64,000 bases of DNA from an uncultured Caulobacterales bacterium. Its GTDB lineage: Bacteria > Pseudomonadota > Alphaproteobacteria > Caulobacterales > Caulobacteraceae. The notes beneath the pieces are model-generated. The model had not been told where the DNA came from. It saw only the letters and a program-made list of their open reading frames with translations, and searched no databases. The stretch is taken from positions 113,049 to 177,048 of the forward strand of contig CAISEP010000006.1 in the NCBI GenBank assembly GCA_903884425.1, written 5' to 3'. This document shows positions 17,522 through 26,620 of the stretch, one piece after another. Position 1 is the first letter of the stretch; each line of letters opens with the position of its first letter. Made by a program: the position numbers and the translations under genes.

Positions 17522-18508
17522 ATGCTCGAAACGTCTCCCGGGGGAGCAGCCTCTACTGTGTCGGAACCAGAACAGTCCCATTCCGCCGCGGACGGTGTCG
17601 TGCCGCCGCCGCGCCTGACGCACCTGCAGCGGCTGGAGGCCGAGGCCATCCACATCATCCGCGAGACGGTGGCGGAGTGCGAGCGGCCGGTGATGCTCTA
17701 TTCCATCGGCAAGGACTCCGCGGCCATGCTGCACCTGGCGATGAAGGCCTTTCATCCGGCCCGGCCGCCGTTCCCGCTGCTCCACGTGGACACCACCTGG
17801 AAGTTCCGGGAGATGATCCGCTTCCGGGATACCCATGCCCGCAACCTGGGCCTCGAACTGCTGGTCCACACCAATCCGGACGGGCTGGCGGCCGGGGTGG
17901 GGCCCTTCACCCATGGCTCGGCCGTGCATACGGACATCATGAAGACCCAGGCCCTGAAGCAGGCCCTGGACCTGCACGGCTTCGACGCGGCCTTCGGCGG
18001 GGCCCGCCGGGACGAGGAGGCCAGCCGGGCGAAGGAGCGCATCTTCTCCTTCCGCAACGCCGCCCACGCCTGGGAGCCCAAGGCCCAGCGGCCGGAGCTC
18101 TGGCGGCTCTACAATGCCCGCAAGCACCGGGGCGAGTCCCTGCGCGTCTTCCCCCTGTCCAACTGGACGGAGCTGGACGTGTGGCAGTACATCGCCGCGG
18201 AGAACATCCCCCTGCCGGACCTCTATTTCGCCGCCGAGCGGCCGGTGGTGGAGCGGGACGGGACCCTGATCATGGTGGATGACGACCGCATGCCGCTGGC
18301 CCCCGGCGAGGTGCCGCAGATGAAGTCCGTGCGCTTCCGCACCCTGGGCTGCTACCCGCTCACCGGGGCGGTGGAGAGCACGGCGGCCACCATCCCGGCC
18401 ATCCTTCAGGAGATGCTGACCTCCCGCACCTCGGAGCGCCAGGGCCGGGTCATCGACCGGGACCAGGCCGCCTCGATGGAGAAGAAGAAGCGCGAAGGCT
18501 ATTTCTGA
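17522..18508 (+). CDS. cysD: Sulfate adenylyltransferase subunit 2
   Basis: The catalytic ATP-pyrophosphatase subunit that, with CysN, makes adenosine 5'-phosphosulfate from sulfate and ATP. The family core begins at [18 protein letters not shown], followed by the PP-motif region [51 protein letters not shown] and [16 protein letters not shown]. The chosen ATG is preceded by GGAGAGGG with ideal spacing and gives 328 residues. The frame stays open upstream to 17471. Even so the first 30 residues ([17 protein letters not shown]...) exceed most CysD proteins and look disordered. The TGA overlaps the ATG of cysNC by 1 bp. Confidence 0.94.
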   Translation: MLETSPGGAASTVSEPEQSHSAADGVVPPPRLTHLQRLEAEAIHIIRETVAECERPVMLYSIGKDSAAMLHLAMKAFHPARPPFPLLHVDTTWKFREMIRFRDTHARNLGLELLVHTNPDGLAAGVGPFTHGSAVHTDIMKTQALKQALDLHGFDAAFGGARRDEEASRAKERIFSFRNAAHAWEPKAQRPELWRLYNARKHRGESLRVFPLSNWTELDVWQYIAAENIPLPDLYFAAERPVVERDGTLIMVDDDRMPLAPGEVPQMKSVRFRTLGCYPLTGAVESTAATIPAILQEMLTSRTSERQGRVIDRDQAASMEKKKREGYF

Positions 18509-20424
18509 TGGGCGACGGATCGCTGCTGCACACCGATATCGACGCGTGGCTGGCCCGCCACCAGTCCAAGGACCTGCTGCGCTTCATCACCTGCGGGTCG
18601 GTGGACGACGGCAAGTCGACCCTCATCGGCCGGCTGCTCTATGACACGGGCACCGTGCCCGATGACGAGGTGGCGCGGCTCGCGCGGGATTCGGCCCGGG
18701 GCAGCGCGGGGGGCGAGCTCGACTTCTCCCTGCTGGTGGACGGGCTCGCGGCAGAGCGGGAGCAGGGCATCACCATCGACGTGGCCTATCGCTACTTTTC
18801 CACCGAGGCGCGGAAGTTCATCGTCGCCGACACCCCCGGTCACGAACAGTACACCCGCAACATGATCACCGGGGCCTCCACGGCGGAGGTGGCGGTCATC
18901 CTGGTGGACGCGCGCAAGGGGCTGCTGACCCAGACCCGCCGCCACAGCTACCTGGTGTCCCTGGTGGGCATCCGCCGGGTGGTGCTGGCGGTGAACAAGA
19001 TGGACCTGGTGGCCTTCGATCCGGCGGTGTTCCAGCAGATCGTGGCGGACTACACCGCCTTTGCCGGGTCCCTCGGCTTCGAGGCCATCGTGCCGATCCC
19101 CATCAGCGGGCGGGACGGGGACAACATTGCCCGGGCGAGCGCCCGCACGCCCTGGTACGCGGGCCCGACCCTGCTCAACTATCTCGAGACGGTGCCCCTG
19201 GCCGTGGACGCCCTGGCGGACCGGCCCTTCCGCATGGCCGTGCAGGGGGTGATCCGTCCGGACCTGAACTTCCGGGGCTTTTCCGGCCAGATCAGCGCCG
19301 GACGGCTGCAGGTGGGGGACGCGGTGCGGGTCTGTCCCTCCGGCCGGACCAGCCGGATCGCACGAATCCTCTGCGGGTTCGACGACCTGGATCAGGCCGT
19401 GGCCGGACAGTCGGTGACCGTGACCCTGGCCGACGAGGTCGATGTCAGTCGCGGGGACGTGCTGGCCGCCGCGGGTTCGCCGCCGGAATCGGCGGAGCGG
19501 TTCGCCGCCACCCTTGTGTGGATGGACGAGCAGCCCCTGGTTCTGGGGCGCAGCTACTGGCTGAAGGTGGGGACGCGCACCGTGGCGGTGGTGGTCAGCG
19601 GGATCGACCACCGGGTGGACGTCAACACCCTCGAGCGCCTCCCGGCGAGCGAGCTGGAGCTGAACGAGATCGGCGACGTGGCGCTGCGTCTGGACCAGAT
19701 CACCCCCTTCGATCCCTATGACGCGAACGTGGACACCGGCGGCTTCATCCTGATCGACCGGGTGACCAATGCCACCATTGCCGCCGGCATGCTTCGCAGT
19801 GCCGAGCGCCGGGCCGACAACATCCACTGGAACGCCCAGGCCATCGACAAGACCGACCGCGCCCGGCTGAAGGGCCAGCGCTCCACGGTGCTGTGGCTGA
19901 CCGGCCTGTCGGGGGCGGGCAAGTCCACCCTGGCCAACCGGATCGAGCAGCGGCTGCTGGCGGAGGGCCGCCACACCTACATCCTCGACGGGGACAATGT
20001 CCGCCACGGGCTGAACAAGGACCTGGGCTTCTCCGAGGCCGACCGGGTGGAGAACATCCGCCGGGTGGCGGAGGTGGCCAAGCTGATGGCCGATGCCGGC
20101 CTGATCGTGCTGGTGGCCTTCATCTCCCCCTTCCGCGCGGACCGGGAGCTGGCGCGCAGCCTGATGGAGCCCGGCGAGTTCATCGAGGTGTTCGTCGACG
20201 CCCCCCTGGCCGTGGCCGAGGCGCGGGACCCCAAGGGCCTCTATCGCAAGGCCCGGGCGGGGGAGCTGAAGAACTTCACCGGCATCGACAGTCCCTACGA
20301 GCCGCCGCTGGCGCCCGAGGTGCACATCGACACCACCCTCACCAGCCCGGACGCCGCGGCGGACCGGATCGTCCGGCTGATCGAGCAGCGGGGCCTGCCC
20401 GGGGTCGACGGCGACGGCATCTAG
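18508..20424 (+). CDS. cysNC: Bifunctional sulfate adenylyltransferase subunit 1 / APS kinase
   Basis: A 638-residue fusion. Residues 1 to about 450 are CysN, the regulatory GTPase of ATP sulfurylase, with [19 protein letters not shown] (P-loop), [15 protein letters not shown] (switch I), [17 protein letters not shown] (G3) and AVNKMDLV (G4). Residues about 455-638 are APS kinase (CysC) with [33 protein letters not shown] and [13 protein letters not shown]. The fusion makes APS and phosphorylates it to PAPS in one polypeptide, as NodQ does in rhizobia. It is translationally coupled to cysD through a TGATG overlap. A crotonase gene converges 12 bp after the stop. Confidence 0.96.
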   Translation: MGDGSLLHTDIDAWLARHQSKDLLRFITCGSVDDGKSTLIGRLLYDTGTVPDDEVARLARDSARGSAGGELDFSLLVDGLAAEREQGITIDVAYRYFSTEARKFIVADTPGHEQYTRNMITGASTAEVAVILVDARKGLLTQTRRHSYLVSLVGIRRVVLAVNKMDLVAFDPAVFQQIVADYTAFAGSLGFEAIVPIPISGRDGDNIARASARTPWYAGPTLLNYLETVPLAVDALADRPFRMAVQGVIRPDLNFRGFSGQISAGRLQVGDAVRVCPSGRTSRIARILCGFDDLDQAVAGQSVTVTLADEVDVSRGDVLAAAGSPPESAERFAATLVWMDEQPLVLGRSYWLKVGTRTVAVVVSGIDHRVDVNTLERLPASELELNEIGDVALRLDQITPFDPYDANVDTGGFILIDRVTNATIAAGMLRSAERRADNIHWNAQAIDKTDRARLKGQRSTVLWLTGLSGAGKSTLANRIEQRLLAEGRHTYILDGDNVRHGLNKDLGFSEADRVENIRRVAEVAKLMADAGLIVLVAFISPFRADRELARSLMEPGEFIEVFVDAPLAVAEARDPKGLYRKARAGELKNFTGIDSPYEPPLAPEVHIDTTLTSPDAAADRIVRLIEQRGLPGVDGDGI

Positions 20425-20436
20425 CCGTCGGCGGGA

Positions 20437-21276
20437 TCAGACATCGGCAAACCGGCCGGGGCGCTTCTCCATGGCCGACATCACCGCCTCGATCTGGTTG
20501 GGGGAGCCGATGAGGGCCCCCTGTTCCACGGACTCGGCCTTGAGGATGGTGGCGGGATCGGCGTCGGCGGCCACCGCGAACAGGCGCTTGGCGGCGCGGA
20601 TGGCGTGGGGATTGCGACCGGCGATCTCCCGGGCGAGGGCCATCGCCTCCGCATGGGGATCGGCGCAGACCCGGGTGGCTACGCCCAGGGACACAGCCTC
20701 CTCGCCGTTGAAGATGCGTCCGGAGAAGCAAAGCTCCCGCGCCTGATCGTCGCGGACCAGGCCCCGCAGCAGGACCATGCCCGCCATGTCCGGCACCAGG
20801 CCCCACTTGATCTCCAGGATGGACATCTTCACGTCCGGGGTCACGAAGCGCATGTCGGCCCCCAGGCACACCTGGAAGCCGCCCCCCAGGGCCACCCCGT
20901 GGACGGCGGCGATCACCGGCACCGGGATCTCCCGCCAGACATAGGCGGCCTGCTGGGCCCGGTTGGCCCCGCCCGGCGTGCGCGGCACGTCCACCAGGCC
21001 GGCCCCGCCCTTGCGCGTGCCCGACGCCATCTTCGAGAAGTTGCCCATGTCCAGCCCGGCGCAGAAGGCGCGCCCCTCGCCGGACAGGACCACGGCCCGC
21101 AGCCCCGGCAGGGTCTTCAGCCTTTCGCCCGTCTGCACCAGGGCCTCGAACATGGCATCGTCCAGGGCATTCATCTTGTCGGTGCGGATCAGCCGGACGT
21201 CGGCGACGCCATCGGTCACGGTGACCCGGATGCGATCCTCGACGGTGGCGGCAGGGGCGGTGGCGGTATCGCTCAT
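20437..21276 (-). CDS. Enoyl-CoA hydratase/isomerase family (crotonase) protein
   Basis: A 279-residue crotonase-fold protein that acts on an acyl-CoA thioester. The CoA and oxyanion-hole segments are VVLSGEGRAFCAGLDMGNF and VIAAVHGVALGGGFQVCLGADMRF. MSILEIKWGLVPDMAGMVLL follows at the place where hydratases carry their second glutamate; the motif here resembles crotonase members of unassigned substrate, so true hydratase activity is not certain. A short alanine-rich N-terminus precedes the domain. The gene is monocistronic and convergent with cysNC. Most likely it has a role in fatty acid or other acyl-CoA breakdown. Confidence 0.88.
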   Translation of the reverse strand: MSDTATAPAATVEDRIRVTVTDGVADVRLIRTDKMNALDDAMFEALVQTGERLKTLPGLRAVVLSGEGRAFCAGLDMGNFSKMASGTRKGGAGLVDVPRTPGGANRAQQAAYVWREIPVPVIAAVHGVALGGGFQVCLGADMRFVTPDVKMSILEIKWGLVPDMAGMVLLRGLVRDDQARELCFSGRIFNGEEAVSLGVATRVCADPHAEAMALAREIAGRNPHAIRAAKRLFAVAADADPATILKAESVEQGALIGSPNQIEAVMSAMEKRPGRFADV

Positions 21277-21348
21277 GACAGGGTTCCTGATGGACGGACG
21301 GGACAGGCTACGCCCACTCCGCCGGGGCCGTAAAGCGGCGCCCCGACG

Positions 21349-22545
21349 TCAACCGGCCCGTTTGCCCTGGGGCAGCGCCCCCGATCCGGCGAGGACCAGG
21401 GCGCAGACGGCCGCGCCCGCCAGGAAGGCGCTGGGCGCGCCGAACCGGCTCCACAGGACCCCGGCTCCGATGCTGGCCACGAGCAGGGCAAGGCCGCCCG
21501 CCAGATTGTAGACGCCGAACGCCGTACCCCGAAGCCCAGCCGGAGCCACATCGGCGATCATGGCGGAGAACAGGCCCTGGGTCAGGGCCATGTGCAGCCC
21601 CCACAGCGCCACCCCTGCGAACAGGGCGACAGGACCGGTCCCCAGTCCCAGCACGAGGTCGGCGGCGATCAGGGCCCCGAGCCCCAGGGCCAGCAGTCCC
21701 CGTCGGCCCAGCTGGTCGGACAGGGCACCCGCGGGGGCGGCCAGTCCGGCATAGACGATGTTCATGGCGATCATGACGCTGGGGGCCAGGGCCGGGCCGA
21801 TGCCGTCGGTCTGTCCGCGCAGCACCAGGAAGGCCTCCGAAAACCGGGCCAGGGAAAAGACGGTGGCGAGGATCAGCACCCGCCAGAAGGGGGCACCCAG
21901 GGCCCCGAGCTCGCTCCAGGCGATGGGCACCCGGGCCTCGCGCCGCGGGGCGGTGTGCGCAGGTTCCTTCACGCCGAAGACGATCAGCAGCACGGCCCCG
22001 ATGGCCGGCAGCGCCGCCAGGGCGAAGATCAGCCGCAGATTGCCGCCCAGCAGGTACATCAGGGCGATGGCCACCGCCGGGCCAAGAAAGGCCCCTACCG
22101 TGTCCAGGGACTGCCTCAGGCCGAAGGCGGCACCGCGCAGGCCCGGTTCGGTGATGTCGGCAATCAGGGCATCGCGAGGGGCGCCGCGGATGCCCTTGCC
22201 GACCCGGTCGGCGAACCTCGCGAACATCACCCAGCCGACAGAGCCCGCGACCACGAACAGGGGCTTTGAGGCCGCAGCCAGCCCATAGCCGAAGCCGGTC
22301 AGCAGCTTGCGCTTCCCGATCCGGTCGCTGAGCCAGCCGGAGAAGACCTTGGTCACCGCCGCCGTCGCCTCGGCCACCCCCTCCACAAGACCCACCGTGG
22401 CCATGCCGGCCCCGAGGGCTGTGGTCATGAACACGGGCAGCAGGCCGTGGATCATCTCCGATGACAGGTCCATCAGCAGGGAGACGAACCCCAGGGCCCA
22501 CACACCTGCGGGCACCGACTTCAGGGTGGCGACGGACAGTTTCAT
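21349..22545 (-). CDS. MFS transporter
   Basis: A 398-residue membrane protein with about 12 hydrophobic segments. GWLSDRIGKRKLLTGFGYGLAA between segments 2 and 3 is the classic MFS motif A, and RFADRVGKGIRGAPRDALIAD with QSLDTVGAFLGPAVAI is typical of a bacterial MFS subgroup of unknown substrate. The ATG overlaps the 3' end of the APC permease gene by 4 bp, so the two transporters are translationally coupled and may serve related substrates. There is no regulator next to them. Confidence 0.88.
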   Translation of the reverse strand: MKLSVATLKSVPAGVWALGFVSLLMDLSSEMIHGLLPVFMTTALGAGMATVGLVEGVAEATAAVTKVFSGWLSDRIGKRKLLTGFGYGLAAASKPLFVVAGSVGWVMFARFADRVGKGIRGAPRDALIADITEPGLRGAAFGLRQSLDTVGAFLGPAVAIALMYLLGGNLRLIFALAALPAIGAVLLIVFGVKEPAHTAPRREARVPIAWSELGALGAPFWRVLILATVFSLARFSEAFLVLRGQTDGIGPALAPSVMIAMNIVYAGLAAPAGALSDQLGRRGLLALGLGALIAADLVLGLGTGPVALFAGVALWGLHMALTQGLFSAMIADVAPAGLRGTAFGVYNLAGGLALLVASIGAGVLWSRFGAPSAFLAGAAVCALVLAGSGALPQGKRAG

Positions 22546-23933
22546 GACAGGTGGGGGTCCTCGTCGGGCTCATGATGCGCCCAGTCGCCCCGGTGGCGAA
22601 CCACCAATTGATAGTAGGCCCCGCCCGCGCACAGGATTCCGGCGGCCACCAAAAGGCCCACCCGGCCCGAACCCGCCTGGCTCAGCCCGGCGGCGATGAT
22701 GGACAGCATGGTCACGATCACGATCACCGGCCCGACCGGGTGCAGGATCATGCGGGAGCGCGAGGCCGAGGTCGTTCCGGTCCGACGCCCGCGAATCACC
22801 GCGATCGCCAGCAGGGCGTAGACGATTCCCGCGGAATTCCCGTTGATCAGGATCAGGGTGTTGAGGGGCAGGAGGCACAGGAACAGCCCTCCGACGCCGA
22901 GCACCAGCGTGGCGATCCAGGGGGATCCGTAGGTGGCGTGGACCCGGCGCAGGGGGCGGTTGATCACTTCCGGAAAGGCCCCGTCCCGGGCGGCGGCATA
23001 GACCCCCCGGCCGCCGGTGAGGGCGATGGCGATCATGGCGTTGAAGATGGCCACGGCGACCCCCAGGCTGATGGCCTTTGCCATGGGCGGGCTCGCCGCG
23101 TCGTGCAGGAAGGTCAGCACCGGCGTCTCCGAGGCCGACAGGGCCCCGAGGTCCCGGGCACCGACGATCACGGCGGCGACGGGGGGCAGGATGGTGGCCG
23201 CGCCGACGCCCAGCGCCCCCAGCACCATCCACCACATCTTCCGCCGCGCCCCCTTTACCTCCTCGCCGAAGAAGATGGCCGAGCCATAGCCGTTCAGGGC
23301 ATAGACGGCCCCCGCGCCGGCCAGGCCCATCACGCCCAGCGGAACGGCCATCAGCGCGCCGTGTCCGTTGGTCATCTGCGGATGCAGGGTCGTGGCGATC
23401 AGGTCGCGATGGGGATGGGCGAAGCCGATGACCGTCGTGGCGGCCAGGGCGGCGATCTCCACCACCAGGAAGAGGCCCGTGATCAGGGCGTTGAGCCGGA
23501 TGCTGAGGGCCGCCAGGACGCTGACGATGACGATGCAGGAGAGGGCCGTGGGCAGGGGCGGCAGGTCGGGCCAGACCTGGCGCAGGGAGTCCGTCACGCC
23601 GATGGCGGACAGGGCCAGGGCCACGGGGTTGGTCAGCAGGCTGCTGATGGCGATGCCGAAGCCGAAGGTGGGGCCCAGCGTCTTGCCCAGGATCGTGTAC
23701 TCCCCCCCGGCGTGGGGAAAGGCCGATCCCAGTTCCGCATAGAGGCCGGAGACCAGGACGCCGAGCACGACGGCCAGGCAGCAGGCGGCCAGGACCCACG
23801 AACCGGACTGGTGCATGACGTCCGAAGCCGCCAGGAACACGCCGATGCTGGGGGACAGGTTGGTCAGGGTGATGACAAGCCCCCCAAATCCGGACATCTC
23901 GCGCTTCAGTCGCGGGGGGTGGTTCTCTGTCAT
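22542..23933 (-). CDS. APC-superfamily amino acid/polyamine permease
   Basis: A 463-residue integral membrane protein with about 12 hydrophobic segments. MSGFGGLVITLTNLSPSIGVFLA at the start holds the glycine-rich first helix of APC transporters. YAELGSAFPHAGGEYTILGKTLGPTFGF in segment 2-3 and FFGEEVKGARRKMWW in the loop after segment 6 are family hallmarks. It probably imports amino acids or polyamines with a cation. It begins an operon with the MFS gene. The YgiC-like ligase gene upstream is on the same strand, 141 bp away. The substrate is not predictable from sequence. Confidence 0.88.
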   Translation of the reverse strand: MTENHPPRLKREMSGFGGLVITLTNLSPSIGVFLAASDVMHQSGSWVLAACCLAVVLGVLVSGLYAELGSAFPHAGGEYTILGKTLGPTFGFGIAISSLLTNPVALALSAIGVTDSLRQVWPDLPPLPTALSCIVIVSVLAALSIRLNALITGLFLVVEIAALAATTVIGFAHPHRDLIATTLHPQMTNGHGALMAVPLGVMGLAGAGAVYALNGYGSAIFFGEEVKGARRKMWWMVLGALGVGAATILPPVAAVIVGARDLGALSASETPVLTFLHDAASPPMAKAISLGVAVAIFNAMIAIALTGGRGVYAAARDGAFPEVINRPLRRVHATYGSPWIATLVLGVGGLFLCLLPLNTLILINGNSAGIVYALLAIAVIRGRRTGTTSASRSRMILHPVGPVIVIVTMLSIIAAGLSQAGSGRVGLLVAAGILCAGGAYYQLVVRHRGDWAHHEPDEDPHLS

Positions 23934-24074
23934 GTTCTGGACCGTCCCATTTTCGGGGACCGGTTCACGTCACGCCCCGGTCAAGTTCTGGCGACCGGTG
24001 ACATGAAGTCAACGGCGTCACCGGCTGGCGGGCCGAAGGTGCCTTCCCCTTGGGCGATGCGCAGCGGGCGGCAC

Positions 24075-25214
24075 TCAATCCGCCAGAATATGCGGCGTGA
24101 AGCGGGACAGGTTCGAGGTGATCAGTCCGTCCTCGCGGATGCCGACCCCGGCCGGTTCGCCATCCACGATCCAGCTGCCCAGCACCGGCCGGGCCCCGCC
24201 GAAGTCCGGCAGGTCGAACAGGCCCTGCCAGATCATCCGGCCGCCGCCATAGGGTCCGTCCTTGGCGGCCAGGGTCCGGCCCTGCCGCACGACGGTGACA
24301 TTGCCCCCCTCGCGGCCCAGCACGGGCTTGGAGACATAGCTGTCCCCCGCGGGGCCTTCGGCGCTGGCCCACAACAGGTTCGGGTGCCGGGGAAACAGGT
24401 CCCAGAGGATCGGCAGGATCGCCTTGCTGCTCCAGATCATCTTCCAGATGGGCTCGATCCACAGGGTCCGGTCCGCCGCGTCGGCCACGTGGCGGCCAAA
24501 GGGCTCGGCCACCAGCCATTCCCAGGGATAGAGCTTGTAGAGGGTGCGGATCTCCCGGCCCTCCAGGTCCCGGAACGAGCGGCCGTCCCAGCCGATCTCC
24601 GACACCAAGAGCCGGATACCGGGCACCCCGGCCTCCCTGGCGGTGTCCATGAGATAGGCGGTGGTCACGGCCTCCTCGCCGGTGCTCTCGTGGGCGTGGC
24701 TGAAATGGACGGGAACCTCGTGGGAGATGTAGGGCGTGATGTCGCGCCACTTGGCCACCAGCTTGTCATGCAGGCTGTTGAACTGGTCGGCCTTCGGGAA
24801 GACCTGTTCCTTCCAGGCCCACTGGACCACGGCCGCCTCCAGCAGGGAGGTGGGGGTGTCGCAGTTGAACTCGAACAGCACGGGCGGGTTGACCCCGTCA
24901 TAACCTAGGTCGAAGCGCCCGAAGTTGAGGCAGGGCGGCTCGGCCTTCCAGCTGGCCGCCACCAGGTCATGGGCCCAGTCCGGAATGCCGAAGCGGTCGA
25001 ACAGGCGGTTGTCGACCACATACTGTCCGGCGGTGATGAACATGGCATAGAGGTCCCGGGTGGCCTGTTCCAGGACCGCGACCTGATCCGAATTCAGGAC
25101 ATAGGCCGCCGCCTCGTTCCAGTAGGGCGCGCCGGACGCGGTGTGCCAGGCCAGGCCCTGGGCCTCGACCCGGGCCTGCCAGTCGGGGCGGGGCGTCAGG
25201 TCGATCCGCTTCAT
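24075..25214 (-). CDS. Glutathionylspermidine synthase-like ATP-grasp protein (YgiC/YjfC family)
   Basis: A 379-residue protein matching the C-terminal ATP-grasp domain of glutathionylspermidine synthase. RFDLGYDGVNPPVLFEFNCDTPTSLLEAAVVQW contains the glutamate/asparagine-type metal and substrate site. LYKLYPWEWL, WIEPIWKMIWSSKAILPILWDLFP, SYVSKPVLGREGGNV and GSWIVDGEPAGVGIREDGLITSNLSRFTPH follow in family order. The amidase half of E. coli Gsp is absent, as in YgiC and YjfC. These are presumed peptide-amine ligases with no proven substrate in vivo. Its ATG directly follows the stop of the small lipoprotein gene, a pairing also seen as ygiB-ygiC in E. coli. Confidence 0.88.
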   Translation of the reverse strand: MKRIDLTPRPDWQARVEAQGLAWHTASGAPYWNEAAAYVLNSDQVAVLEQATRDLYAMFITAGQYVVDNRLFDRFGIPDWAHDLVAASWKAEPPCLNFGRFDLGYDGVNPPVLFEFNCDTPTSLLEAAVVQWAWKEQVFPKADQFNSLHDKLVAKWRDITPYISHEVPVHFSHAHESTGEEAVTTAYLMDTAREAGVPGIRLLVSEIGWDGRSFRDLEGREIRTLYKLYPWEWLVAEPFGRHVADAADRTLWIEPIWKMIWSSKAILPILWDLFPRHPNLLWASAEGPAGDSYVSKPVLGREGGNVTVVRQGRTLAAKDGPYGGGRMIWQGLFDLPDFGGARPVLGSWIVDGEPAGVGIREDGLITSNLSRFTPHILAD

Positions 25215-25496
25215 CTACTCGCCGCCGCCCTCGCCGCCGAAGCCGGCTGCGGTCCCGCCGAAGCCCCCCCGGCTGACGGCACCCGCCGGTGTGGCCACCG
25301 AACGGCCTCCGAAGCCGAAAAATCCGAAGAAGTGGCTGCCGCCGCCGGTGCGCGCCTGGCCGGGCTGGCAGTCATTGGTGGTGTTCCAGTCGGCGGCGCG
25401 GCGGCAGTCGGCGGTGCGGTTGTGGTCGCCGCATCCCGCCAGGGCCGCGGCGGACACCGCCAGCACGGTGGCGAGCCTCGGGGCGGTGAATCGCAT
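25215..25496 (-). CDS. Small YgiB-like lipoprotein
   Basis: A 93-residue lipoprotein precursor. MRFTAPRLATVLAVSAAALAGC is a signal peptide with an LAGC lipobox, so the mature protein starts at Cys22. The rest has TADCRRAADWNTTNDC (two spaced cysteines) and a phenylalanine/glycine-rich tail with GSHFFGFFGFGG and VSRGGFGGTAAGFGG. The RGGFG tail and DC...C spacing resemble E. coli YgiB (DUF1190), but this version is less than half as long. The start was chosen for the GAGGAGG five bases before the ATG. It is directly upstream of, and coupled to, the YgiC-like ligase gene. Function unknown. Confidence 0.72.
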   Translation of the reverse strand: MRFTAPRLATVLAVSAAALAGCGDHNRTADCRRAADWNTTNDCQPGQARTGGGSHFFGFFGFGGRSVATPAGAVSRGGFGGTAAGFGGEGGGE

Positions 25497-25621
25497 GGAA
25501 GCCTCCTCGAATGTCCCTCCCACCATGGCAGGGCCGGGGCCGATCCGCCAGCTTGCCAGCGCGCGCAACGGGCGCCACCCTCCGCGGCCCGTTCCTGTCC
25601 TCGTTATCCCGGAGACCCGTC

Positions 25622-26608
25622 ATGCCCTTGCGCATGGACCTTGTCGAAAAAGCCTGGCCGATGCGAGAACCCTTCGCCATTGCCCGCGGGGTCCAGTCTG
25701 ACCAGCCGACCCTGATCGTCACCCTGACGGACGCCGCCGGTCGGCGGGGACGGGGCGAGGGCTGCGGCGTGGACTATGCCGGAGAGACCCCCGCGACGAT
25801 GCGCGCGCAGCTGGAGGCCCTGCGGGACCGCATCGCCCGGGGACTGACGCGCCGGGAGCTGGCCGATCTGCTGCCTGCCGGGGGCGCGCGCTGCGCCCTG
25901 GATGCGGCGCTCTGGGACCTGGAGGCCCGGCAGCAGGGCCGGACCGTGGCCGAGCTGGCGGGGATCGCCCCCCTCAAGTCGGTCACCACGGCCTACACCA
26001 TCGGCATCCGGTCCCTGGCCGCCTATGAGGAGACCGCGCGGCGCTATGCCGCCTATCCGGTGCTGAAGATCAAGGTGGACGGGTCCGATCCGGTGGCGGT
26101 GGTGGCAGCGGTGCGACGGGGCGCGCCGGACGCGCGGCTGATCGTCGATGCCAACCAGTCCTGGTCGGTGGAGGCCCTGAAGGTCCATGCCGCCGCCCTG
26201 GCCGGGCAGGGGGTGGTCCTGCTGGAACAACCCGTGCCGGTGGGGGCGGAGGCGGGGCTCGACCACTATCGCTGCCCCATCCCCATCGCGGCGGACGAGC
26301 TGATCAACGGGGTGGGCGACCTGGCGCGCGCCAAGGGCCGGTTCGACGTGATCAACATCAAGCTGGACAAGACCGGCGGCCTGACCTGGGCCCTGGACCT
26401 GGCCGCAGCGGCCCGGGCCCAGGGCTTCGGGCTGATGGTCGGCTGCATGGCCGGGTCATCCCTGTCCATGGCCCCGGCGCTGGTGCTGGCGCAGCAGTGT
26501 GCCTTCGTCGACCTCGACGGTCCGCTACTGCAGTCGGAGGACTGGCCGGACGGGCTGCGCTACGACAACGGGGTCGTCTCGCCGCCGGATCCGGCCTTCT
26601 GGGGGTGA
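25622..26608 (+). CDS. Dipeptide epimerase (L-Ala-D/L-Glu epimerase type), enolase superfamily
   Basis: A 328-residue member of the muconate-lactonizing subgroup. Catalytic features are the K-x-K of LKIKVDG, metal ligands in IVDANQSW, LEQPVP and AADELIN, and the second general base in INIKLDKTGG. MVGCMAGSSLSMAPAL and DLDGPLL near the end are typical of dipeptide epimerases, which act on L-Ala-D-Glu from recycled murein. The start was chosen from GGAG nine bases ahead; the frame is open further upstream without a plausible start. No murein-recycling gene is adjacent, so the substrate is inferred from the family. Confidence 0.88.
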   Translation: MPLRMDLVEKAWPMREPFAIARGVQSDQPTLIVTLTDAAGRRGRGEGCGVDYAGETPATMRAQLEALRDRIARGLTRRELADLLPAGGARCALDAALWDLEARQQGRTVAELAGIAPLKSVTTAYTIGIRSLAAYEETARRYAAYPVLKIKVDGSDPVAVVAAVRRGAPDARLIVDANQSWSVEALKVHAAALAGQGVVLLEQPVPVGAEAGLDHYRCPIPIAADELINGVGDLARAKGRFDVINIKLDKTGGLTWALDLAAAARAQGFGLMVGCMAGSSLSMAPALVLAQQCAFVDLDGPLLQSEDWPDGLRYDNGVVSPPDPAFWG

Positions 26609-26620
26609 GGTGAGGGGGCC

